Assembly (NCBI GenBank): GCA_030605475.1
Contig: JAUWIG010000055.1
Coordinates: 1-38,590 of the forward strand
Reading direction: 5' to 3'
Origin: Planctomycetota bacterium
Lineage (GTDB): Bacteria > Planctomycetota > Phycisphaerae > Sedimentisphaerales > Anaerobacaceae
Length of the DNA: 38,590 bases
A program made the translations under genes and the position numbers. The notes beneath the pieces were generated by a model, which searched no databases, was not told the origin of the DNA, and saw only the letters and a program-made list of their open reading frames with translations. Each line of letters opens with the position of its first letter. Position 1 is the stretch's first letter. Below, in pieces: positions 8,623 to 15,460 of the stretch.

Positions 8623-9033
8623 TCAGTTTTTGACCGATATTATGCCGCCCAAACCAAGGGTATAGTCGTCGTCACCAGCCTTTACTACCAAAACGCTTCC
8701 CTTCTCAGGGTCATTAAAAACTTCCTTAACTATGCCGCTCATCTCCTCTAAATCACCTGTCTCTGTTTCTGTGAGGAACGTAACCTCCCTGCCTATCAAC
8801 GAATTGGCATAGGTACGGTTGGCAGTGTCAAGGACCTTTGCAAAATTCGAGTTCGCTAACTCAAATTTCGCATTCATTGTCTCAAGCTGCTGTAGTTGTG
8901 AGAACTGCGCCAGTTGAGCAGCCATATCGTTATTGTTCAATGGTTCCAATGGATTCTGGTTTCGAAGCTGCGTTACCAGAAGTTTCATATAGTCCATTTG
9001 GATGTCGCTTGCTGTGGCCATTGATGAACTCAT
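8623..9033 (-). CDS. flgD: Flagellar hook-assembly scaffolding protein FlgD, short form
   Basis: A 136-residue hook cap protein. It has the conserved N-terminal core DYMKLLVTQLRNQNPLEPLN then NNDMAAQLAQFSQLQQLE, required for export and hook capping. The larger C-terminal Tudor/FnIII domains of enterobacterial FlgD (about 230 residues) are reduced to a short IGREVTFLTETE region, as in other short FlgD proteins such as those of Firmicutes. It is the first gene of the minus-strand operon, with a sigma-54 promoter about 100 bases upstream. Confidence 0.93.
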   Translation of the reverse strand: MSSSMATASDIQMDYMKLLVTQLRNQNPLEPLNNNDMAAQLAQFSQLQQLETMNAKFELANSNFAKVLDTANRTYANSLIGREVTFLTETETGDLEEMSGIVKEVFNDPEKGSVLVVKAGDDDYTLGLGGIISVKN

Positions 9034-9133
9034 AAGTTTCTCACCTTCTTAAAAAAGCCAAAAATTAAACAACACTTCTTTTCGAACAATGTCGCTCAAG
9101 GGTCGTACCGACACGAGCAGTAGAATAAGGCAG

Positions 9134-9149
9134 AGCAATTGCTGTGCCA
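9134..9149 (-). promoter_or_regulatory. Sigma-54 (-24/-12) promoter for flgDE operon
   Basis: The minus strand reads TGGCACAGCAATTGCT, matching the sigma-54 consensus TGGCAC-R-N4-TTGCW at every fixed position with correct spacing. It points at flgD, whose ATG is about 100 bases downstream. A sigma-54 activator gene starts divergently at 9597. Confidence 0.85.
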
Positions 9150-9596
9150 CTTCATGGTTGTTGCAGGCCTTTCGTGGCAGACAACCTCTTGCCACAACAG
9201 AAGTTAAGAAAAGTAAAGAATGCAACAAATCTCGAAATCAGATTTACTAAAAAATTCTTTCAGAGGATAAACTTTCCTGATATACCGGAAAATTCTGCCA
9301 GCTCCGGCATGATGATTGTGCCAAAATTTTTATTGTTTTGCTTTGGTCTACCTGGGGGACACTTAAACGTCCTATAAAAAAGCGGCGCTGTATCTTTTTT
9401 GGTTTTAGTTTTTCTTTGCTAAAGCGTCCGATAAAGTTACAGCGAAAGAGCAATTCACTTTTGGGCCCAACACATTGGTGATATTATTGGCCGGTCCCAT
9501 AAAAAATTAAAGTTAGTCACCCCCATTTGTCGATTTACTGGGCATTCACGTAACGAAAAAACAGCGCAGTAAAGTTCATTAGTCTTGGAAACGGGG
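9150..9596. other. Divergent flagellar control region without genes
   Basis: No supported gene. It holds the upstream region of the sigma-54 promoter and two TGCC/GGCA-type inverted repeats: GTGGCA-N10-TGCCAC at 9174-9195 and TGCC-AGCTCC-GGCA at 9296-9309. These are about 25 and 147 bases upstream of the -24 element and are candidate enhancer sites for the activators encoded nearby. On the plus strand TAAAGTTA (9508-9515) followed by CGATTTA (9531) resembles a sigma-28 promoter but with two bases too much spacing. Confidence 0.4.
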
Positions 9597-11123
9597 ATGA
9601 ATTTACGCAGAATTGTTGCGGTAACCAAGCAAGCGGAAATACAGCAATTAGCCCGACAGGTTGCTCAGGAAATGTTTGTGGCTGATGACCTGGCCGACGC
9701 TTTGGATATCGTTGATACGGTCAATCCCGATTTAATTGTCTTTGATGATAGGTTTAGCCCGAGTCATGTCCGCGAATTTCTTGATACGACCGATAAAAAC
9801 TCAATAAATGTCCCCATCATAGTGATTAGTAACGATGAAAGTTACATCGACTCATCTGCAGAGTTCATACAGATGGGCGCTGTAGACTATCTGCGGGGAA
9901 GACAGGATTACGGCCGGCTGGAGCAGATTGTAAGCCAAATAAAAAATAAATCTAGGATTGCCGACGCTGAAAGAGATATAAGTGATTTCTTTGCTGAAGA
10001 CTATGCCGCTTCTGTTTGTATGGTGGGCCGGAGTAAAGCAACCATCGATAATCTTAAGATGATTAAACTTGTTGCTGCAAGCCGATGCAATCCAGTCTTG
10101 ATAATCGGAGAAACAGGCACGGGCAAGGAGCTGGTAGCTAAGGCAATACATATCTTAAGATATCCGGACGAACCATTTGTAGCTGTAAATTGTGCGGCGT
10201 TAACGGCAAATCTGCTGGAAAGCGAGCTTTTCGGCCATGTGAAGGGCTCTTTTACAGGAGCTGACCGCGAAAAAACAGGACTTTTGGAACTGGCCGGGTC
10301 GGGGACAATGTTCCTTGATGAAATTTCTGAAATGCCGATGGGTCTGCAGGCCAAACTGCTGCGCCTCCTTCAGGAAAAAACCTTCCGAAAAGTCGGGGGT
10401 GTCAAAAATATCACCTGCAACGCCACGATAATAGCGTCGAGCAATCGCAATCTTCAAAAGGAGACCAAGGCCAACCGCTTCCGGCGCGACCTTTATTATA
10501 GGCTGAGTATCTGTCCTATCACTATCGCCCCACTTAGAGCACCCCAGCGAAGAGAAGACATTCCGCTTTTAGCTGAATATTTCCTGAAAACGTCGACTAT
10601 CTACCCGGAGAAACACTATATAACATCTCTGACTAAATTGGTTATTGAGGCTTTGGAGCAACACGATTGGCCCGGCAATGTCCGCGAGCTGCGCAACGTT
10701 ATTGAAAGGGCAATATTGTTGGAAACAACGGACAAAATCGGTCTGAGCAGCATTGTAATTGACCAGACCGAGTACGGTGAATTAGCGGACAGCCTAATAC
10801 CGACACGCCAGGACCACATCAAAGATTTTTCACTGGCAAAAGCTGAACGTGAATTGATTGCTCGGGCTTTGCAGGAAACAGGCTGGCAAAAGACCCAGGC
10901 CGCTGCCATGCTCGGCATAACCAGAGCAACCCTCTATGCCAAGGTCAAGCAGTACAACATCGAAAAGGGTTCGCGTCTTGCGGGGCAGCCCCAAGCGCAA
11001 AAAGTGGTTCGACAGTCTCACCATCCTGAGCAAAGTCGAAGGAGTGCGTTGGGGGACCCCTTAAAAGAAGTGCAAACAGAAGCCTCAACACCATCCTTAC
11101 CACAGCCCGTAACGGTTCCATAG
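9597..11123 (+). CDS. Sigma-54-dependent enhancer-binding protein with degenerate receiver (GSFTGA type)
   Basis: About 508 residues. A receiver-like domain (1-125) keeps one Asp (LIVFDDRF) but lacks the acidic pair after beta-1 and the conserved Lys (YLRGRQ in its place), so classical phosphorylation is doubtful, as in FleQ-type regulators. The AAA+ domain has Walker A GETGTGKE (about 171-178), GSFTGA instead of GAFTGA (about 217-222), intact Walker B MFLDEI (about 239-244) and RRDLYYRL. A Fis-type helix-turn-helix (QAAAMLGITRATLYAKVKQY) lies near 430-450. ATG 9597 is preferred over in-frame TTG 9585 because GGAA and GGGG precede it. The last 45 residues after the HTH are encoded by a repeat (11003-11046) and look acquired. 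Likely activator of the flgDE promoter. Confidence 0.85.
   Translation: MNLRRIVAVTKQAEIQQLARQVAQEMFVADDLADALDIVDTVNPDLIVFDDRFSPSHVREFLDTTDKNSINVPIIVISNDESYIDSSAEFIQMGAVDYLRGRQDYGRLEQIVSQIKNKSRIADAERDISDFFAEDYAASVCMVGRSKATIDNLKMIKLVAASRCNPVLIIGETGTGKELVAKAIHILRYPDEPFVAVNCAALTANLLESELFGHVKGSFTGADREKTGLLELAGSGTMFLDEISEMPMGLQAKLLRLLQEKTFRKVGGVKNITCNATIIASSNRNLQKETKANRFRRDLYYRLSICPITIAPLRAPQRREDIPLLAEYFLKTSTIYPEKHYITSLTKLVIEALEQHDWPGNVRELRNVIERAILLETTDKIGLSSIVIDQTEYGELADSLIPTRQDHIKDFSLAKAERELIARALQETGWQKTQAAAMLGITRATLYAKVKQYNIEKGSRLAGQPQAQKVVRQSHHPEQSRRSALGDPLKEVQTEASTPSLPQPVTVP
11003..11046. repeat. CCTGAGCAAAGTCGAAGG-type dispersed repeat at the 3' end of the activator gene
   Basis: Contains CATCCTGAGCAAAGTCGAAG, a motif of a widespread bacterial dispersed repeat (cactgagcgaagtcgaagtg type). 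Translated in frame it gives HHPEQSRRS, which extends the activator beyond its helix-turn-helix. Related sequence occurs at 26520-26640. Confidence 0.6.
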
Positions 11124-11505
11124 CAGCGTTTAGCGCATAGTCTTTCTATCGCCATCAAGTTCGCAAAGCTTTGTTTTTGCAGAGGAGTCCTGATTTCTGT
11201 CAGAAAATCTATCGGCTCGTATAGAATCCTGACATCTCTTTCTCCCGTACCGACTGTGTTGGTACTGGATGAACCACCCAAATATAGGCCTAAAAGAGCG
11301 ATTTTTCAGGCAAAAGGCCCCAAATGCACTCTTGTCGGTATCTTTAGCCGGCTCTGGCACAATTATTGCTATGCTATTAGAAAAGGTTACGGGTTCCCAT
11401 TTTGCGATTTACCGCCGATTTACCGCAAAATGGGGGCCTATGGAATGCGCCATCATATTCTTTCTGAACCGGTATTGGGCGCGGGCCCCTGCAATAAATT
11501 GCAAA
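11124..11505. other. Gap between activator and TPR gene, holding two family A repeats
   Basis: Two overlapping frames are open here, but both are built from repeat sequence and show no family signature. I regard it as noncoding leader with family A palindromes at 11391-11438 and 11483-11515. The longest open frame of the TPR gene begins at 11269. Confidence 0.5.
11391..11438. repeat. Palindromic repeat family A, copy 3
   Basis: Near-perfect arms GGGTTCCCATTTTGCG and CGCAAAATGGGGGCC flank a loop made of a direct duplication (GATTTACCGC). One of the clearest members of the family. Confidence 0.8.
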
Positions 11506-11515
11506 ATGGGGACCC
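11483..11515. repeat. Palindromic repeat family A, copy 4
   Basis: GGGCCCCTGCAATAAATTGC followed by AAAATGGGGACCC: same right arm as copy 3 with a shortened left arm. The ATG at 11506, a candidate start of the TPR gene, lies inside the right arm. Confidence 0.65.
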
Positions 11516-14172
11516 ACGAAAATAAAGAGCTGGTAAATGCTGTATCGAGGGCGAAGTCGGAAGCTATGGCGACAGAAAATCAAAAAGCTACCCTCGAAGA
11601 GAATCCCGACGAGCCGGGACAATCGGACCGCGAATTATTTGCAGGCGAGGTTCATGAGGAACTCTCCGAGCATGAAGTATTTGCAGGCGAAGTCCATGAG
11701 GAACTCTCGGAGCGGCAAGTTTTCGTCGGAGACGAGGATTTTTACAGACGTCTGGCAGATTCGGCCCAGGCTGATGTGACTCAATCCACATTCCGGCGCG
11801 CCTGGACCGGCGCAAGCCGACCTTTGCTGATGCCGATAGCGCATAAGCGTTTTTCAACTATCCAGAAGGTCCTCGTTGTCAGTATTGCTGTGATTGCGGC
11901 AATATTGGTGTACGAGTTGTTCCCAGCTGCGCCAACGCCTACCGTCCGGCAGGCACCTGCGGGACCACCGGCCAGGGATACAGCATCGGGGCGGCAAATC
12001 CAAGAACCACCCCGGCTCGCCGAGACACCAGCACAACCGCTGTCTCTGAAAGTCGCAGAAACATTCTATCTGCAGAAGGATTACGACAAGGCTTATGCCG
12101 CCTATAACAAACTACGCCAAAGTCTTACAATCCCGACGACGTCAAGCGGGATGGAAGGGGAACTGCTGAGGGATTTCCTTCAGTTGAAAATGGCTTTGTG
12201 TATGGAAAAGACGGCCGATTCCGAAGCAGCCAGGCGCTTATTCAGAACGGTCTTACAAAGTCGCTCCCCTGTTGTAAGGGTAGTCGCCAACTACCACATG
12301 ACTTGTATTGAAATGCAGAAAAAACAATACTTAAAAGCGCTAACCAGAGCTTATCAGACGATTGCCTTAATCGGTGCTGTTGATTCCAACAGGGGTTGGG
12401 CTTTATCACTGCAGCGTGATTGTTACTTTTTGGTTGCTGAATCGGTAACCAGAAATGTTCTCTCACTCTGTGATGCCGATAGAGACCTACCTGAGGATTT
12501 ATGGAGCAATCCCGCTGCGCCGCCGGACCATTTCACTGGCCTGAGCGAAGCACAATTGCGGACTTTTCTGAATTCCGGCTCGGAGCGATTAAGCAAGGGG
12601 CTGCTCGGCCCACAAATTCAAAAAGTCATCAGTCCCGGCACGCCGGGACCGCCTCGCTGGTCCGCCACTTGCCACGGGGCGTCGATTGAGGAACTCTTGG
12701 CAAGATTTTCTGCCAATGCTGGCCTTGATATTAACTGGGCTTTCGGAAGAACACCGGCCACTGAAGAAATAAAAGATATTATTCGAAAAAGGCCTGTGAG
12801 CTTGTATCTGCCGGCTGCAACACCACAGCAATTTGTCAGCATAGCAGCCGGTTGCGTTGGCTTGTTGGCACGTCTGGATGGCAAAAAAACCGTGGATATT
12901 TTCAATCCGGCTGACTATTCATCTCTATCGGAACACGTATCTTCGCTTAGTCAGGAAGCTATTTCACTTTGGCAAAGATTTCTGCTTACATTTCACGGTG
13001 ATGAACGCATCCCCAACGCCCATTTTGCGCTGGGACTTCTGCAAGCTCAAGAAGGCCATGTCGCTGATGCCACTGCAGGATATAAATTAGTAGCTAATCG
13101 CTTTTCACAATCATCTTTGGCACCATTCGCTTTACTCCACTCAAGTAAATTGAAAGCCGACCTGCGCGACTATTTTGGTGCGCAGGAGGATTTGAAGCAG
13201 CTTGTTGAGCTATATCCTGATAGTGAGATTGCCGACCAGGCGTGTTTGTATCTTGCAGATGCTACGATGAAGGCCCAGCTTTACAAAGAAGCCGCGCGAC
13301 TTTATCGCAAAGTTTACAATCTTGATTTGTCCTTGGAATCACAGACTGCCTCTGCTATCGGAGCTGCCAGGTGCTTCTATGAGAGAAAAGAGCATCAATC
13401 TGCAGCGAAATGGCTGACTCGATACATCAAGCTTGCCGGAGACGGCACAAATAAAGACTTGTATTCGGCCTATTTCCTCTTAGGCAAAACCAACCTGGCT
13501 TTAGGAAACCCCGAAGCTGCATGCGATGCTTTTCAATATGCACTGGCAGGGCAGCTTTCCAGAGAAGAATATGTAGAGACTATCTCGAACCTGGTCAAAG
13601 GATATATGGAGCAAGAGCATTTCGTCGAGGCACTTGATGTACTGGAGAATGTGCGTCCCTGGCGGTTTTCGCAGAAAGAATCTATCGATATATTACTGCT
13701 AAAAAGCCGGGTCCTCCGGGCTATGGGGCTGGTTGATAAAGCTATTGCGGCACTTGGTGACAGGGCTGAATATACTTCTGCCCCACAGTTAAAAGCCAAA
13801 ATATCTTTTGAATTGGCTAAATGCCACGCTGCCAAAGGGAATCTGGAACTTGCCAGTAGCAGCTTGACCAAGAGTCTCATCCTCGTCGAGCCCGGTCCTT
13901 TGGCGCACAAAGCCGCATGTGAATTGGCTGATGTTTGTTTGAAACTCGACCGGAACTCTCAAGCCATCTTAATTTGCATGCAGCTTTTAGATTTGGGTCC
14001 CTCGGCGCAGATAAAGCAAAAAGCCTTGAACGTCCTGGCAACAGCTTATAAACGGCAGAGAAATTACGACAAGGCTGCAGCGGCTCTTCTGGGACAGTGG
14101 GGTGAAACCGAAGCCTCAAATACGCCTGACAACTCGGCTATTACAAGCCAATTACTGCACCGAGCCCAATAA
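11506..14172 (+). CDS. Membrane-anchored TPR protein with STN-like domain
   Basis: About 888 residues from ATG 11506; starts at 11566 or 11269 are also possible and none has a good ribosome binding site. The cytoplasmic N-terminus carries an acidic 15-residue tandem repeat (ELFAGEVHEELSE twice, then a degenerate third). A transmembrane segment follows (VLVVSIAVIAAILVYELF, about 121-138), then a Pro/Ala-rich linker. A TPR-type region is interrupted near 385-465 by a segment resembling the STN/secretin N0 fold (SIEELLARFSANAGLDINW, RPVSLYLPAATPQQF), and further TPRs run to the end. Such proteins usually scaffold envelope complexes. Position between two flagellar activators suggests a flagellar or stator-related role; no exact family is recognised. 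Confidence 0.75.
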   Translation: MGTHENKELVNAVSRAKSEAMATENQKATLEENPDEPGQSDRELFAGEVHEELSEHEVFAGEVHEELSERQVFVGDEDFYRRLADSAQADVTQSTFRRAWTGASRPLLMPIAHKRFSTIQKVLVVSIAVIAAILVYELFPAAPTPTVRQAPAGPPARDTASGRQIQEPPRLAETPAQPLSLKVAETFYLQKDYDKAYAAYNKLRQSLTIPTTSSGMEGELLRDFLQLKMALCMEKTADSEAARRLFRTVLQSRSPVVRVVANYHMTCIEMQKKQYLKALTRAYQTIALIGAVDSNRGWALSLQRDCYFLVAESVTRNVLSLCDADRDLPEDLWSNPAAPPDHFTGLSEAQLRTFLNSGSERLSKGLLGPQIQKVISPGTPGPPRWSATCHGASIEELLARFSANAGLDINWAFGRTPATEEIKDIIRKRPVSLYLPAATPQQFVSIAAGCVGLLARLDGKKTVDIFNPADYSSLSEHVSSLSQEAISLWQRFLLTFHGDERIPNAHFALGLLQAQEGHVADATAGYKLVANRFSQSSLAPFALLHSSKLKADLRDYFGAQEDLKQLVELYPDSEIADQACLYLADATMKAQLYKEAARLYRKVYNLDLSLESQTASAIGAARCFYERKEHQSAAKWLTRYIKLAGDGTNKDLYSAYFLLGKTNLALGNPEAACDAFQYALAGQLSREEYVETISNLVKGYMEQEHFVEALDVLENVRPWRFSQKESIDILLLKSRVLRAMGLVDKAIAALGDRAEYTSAPQLKAKISFELAKCHAAKGNLELASSSLTKSLILVEPGPLAHKAACELADVCLKLDRNSQAILICMQLLDLGPSAQIKQKALNVLATAYKRQRNYDKAAAALLGQWGETEASNTPDNSAITSQLLHRAQ
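12632..12649. repeat. GTCCCGGCACGCCGGGAC palindrome inside TPR gene
   Basis: A perfect inverted repeat (GTCCCGGC / GCCGGGAC around a 2-base centre) in frame within the TPR gene. The 16-base core TCCCGGCACGCCGGGA recurs at 23605-23620, and degenerate versions lie near 11601 and 23163. Confidence 0.75.
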
Positions 14173-14188
14173 AACAGGATAGTTGATA

Positions 14189-15460
14189 ATGAAAATGAAA
14201 AGCAAAAACCTGAAGCAAAATTACAACTCAGAGCTTAAAGTTTCTCCGGCCCTGAATTTTAAGTTTTGGCTCCACGTTCTTCGCTTTTCGTTTTTAGCTT
14301 TTTGCTTATCCGCATCCGGTGCCGTTGCAGAGACCCCATCGAAACAACTCGACCCAACTAATCTTTTGATGGCCTACTTAGCTAAACTATCGCAAAATAT
14401 GAGCTCGCCGAGCGTCCCGGGTGCCCCAGGTACACTTTCTCGTGTTTGGGAACCCCCGGCGCAGCTTACCGAGCCTCCATCAACCGGGCAGGGACAATCG
14501 CAAACCGGCCCCGTGCCTATTAGGCGTGAGCCCCGTAGCATTGCCAGAGGCAGCTTTATGCTGCGGGGTGAGCCTGAGCTTAATAAGTGCGGCGTTGCTC
14601 CTGTAAACCTCGCTGCTGGGGTTGATAAAAAATCGCCGCAGGGAAGTTCCATTAGTGCGGGAAGCTCAAATAGCCAGGTTGCACGCCAATTGCAGCGGGT
14701 CAGAATTACCGCTCCTAAAAACGAAAGGGACAAGGAGAACAAAAATGAACTTCAGCAGATAATTGAGCAAATTCACTCTGTTGAATTTAAACCGCAGAAA
14801 GATGTTTCTGGACCTATCATTACTATTGGGCCGGTCACAACCACTGAACCCTTATCATGCCCCGATTCTGCAGGGTCCTCTGCGGTAAGCCGGGTTCCCA
14901 CTTCGCAGGTTCACAAACGCGATAAAGTGCGTTTGGGGTCTCCACAAGAAGTTGCTAAATTGGGCCCTCGCAAAATGGCAGCCACATCTGATACGGAGGC
15001 GCCGAAAGAGGTTAAGGGAAAAGAAAGCGAATCCAAATCTGCAGCCCATTTGCCATACGAGTCGGTAACCGACCAAACTTTACAAATGCTCAAGAATCTA
15101 TCGCAACATCCCAAGCAGCTGGACAATCCTTTTGAGTTAGGAGAGGTTTTGTTTCTCAGCGGTCATCTAAAAGAAGCGAGGCTGTTTTACCAGGAAGCTC
15201 TTAATCGCAGGGACGCCAACGATATCGCCTCAGCTCAGGACAAGGCCTGGATTTTATTTCAAATAGGTAACTGCCTGCGAGATGGCGACCCGCCAATGGC
15301 AATAGAGACGTACAGACAACTAATTATGGAGTATCCCGACTCGCTGTGGGCAGATTTGGCAAAAGCCCGGGACAGGCTAATCAATTGGCACCAGAAAGAC
15401 AAACCCTGGACATTGATTGGGGAAAACCAAATTAAAGTGGAGCATTCCAGAATTGAGTAA
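14189..15460 (+). CDS. Secreted TPR-containing protein with repeat-derived low-complexity region
   Basis: About 423 residues from ATG 14189, with AGGA nine bases upstream; TTG 14183 is a poorer alternative. An N-terminal signal-like segment (VLRFSFLAFCLSASGAVAE, about residues 30-48) implies export. A long Pro/Ser/Arg-rich region (about 60-300) contains palindromic repeats of families A and B read in frame. The C-terminus (about 310-410) is TPR-like (FELGEVLFLSGHLKEARLFY, then MAIETYRQLIMEYPDSLWA) and resembles YbgF/CpoB-type modules. It starts 16 bases after the larger TPR gene, so the two are likely co-translated and may act together. The middle region looks like neutral filler created by repeat insertion. 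Confidence 0.7.
   Translation: MKMKSKNLKQNYNSELKVSPALNFKFWLHVLRFSFLAFCLSASGAVAETPSKQLDPTNLLMAYLAKLSQNMSSPSVPGAPGTLSRVWEPPAQLTEPPSTGQGQSQTGPVPIRREPRSIARGSFMLRGEPELNKCGVAPVNLAAGVDKKSPQGSSISAGSSNSQVARQLQRVRITAPKNERDKENKNELQQIIEQIHSVEFKPQKDVSGPIITIGPVTTTEPLSCPDSAGSSAVSRVPTSQVHKRDKVRLGSPQEVAKLGPRKMAATSDTEAPKEVKGKESESKSAAHLPYESVTDQTLQMLKNLSQHPKQLDNPFELGEVLFLSGHLKEARLFYQEALNRRDANDIASAQDKAWILFQIGNCLRDGDPPMAIETYRQLIMEYPDSLWADLAKARDRLINWHQKDKPWTLIGENQIKVEHSRIE
14513..14592. repeat. Palindromic repeat family B, copy 1, with nested palindrome, inside TPR gene
   Basis: GTGCCTATTAGGCGTGAGCC on the left and GGTGAGCCTGAGCTTAATAA on the right match the family B core. They are separated by a second palindrome (CCGTAGCA ... 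TGCTGCGG), as if one element had inserted into another. Read in frame within the TPR gene. Confidence 0.65.
14892..14978. repeat. Palindromic repeat family A, copy 5, inside TPR gene
   Basis: Starts GGGTTCCCACTTCGCAGG and ends GGGCCCTCGCAAAATGG; inner arms ACAAACGC and GCGTTTGGGG form a further hairpin. In frame within the secreted TPR gene, adding about 29 residues. Confidence 0.6.

Noticed and set aside
9404-9434. TCCGATAA as a sigma-28 -10 element ahead of the first activator
   Set aside because: The only -35 candidate (TTTAGTTT) is four bases too far and the site is over 160 bases from the start codon.
11269-11505. 79-codon extension of the TPR gene
   Set aside because: It is built largely from family A repeats and overlapping frames are equally open; no domain signal, no good ribosome site.
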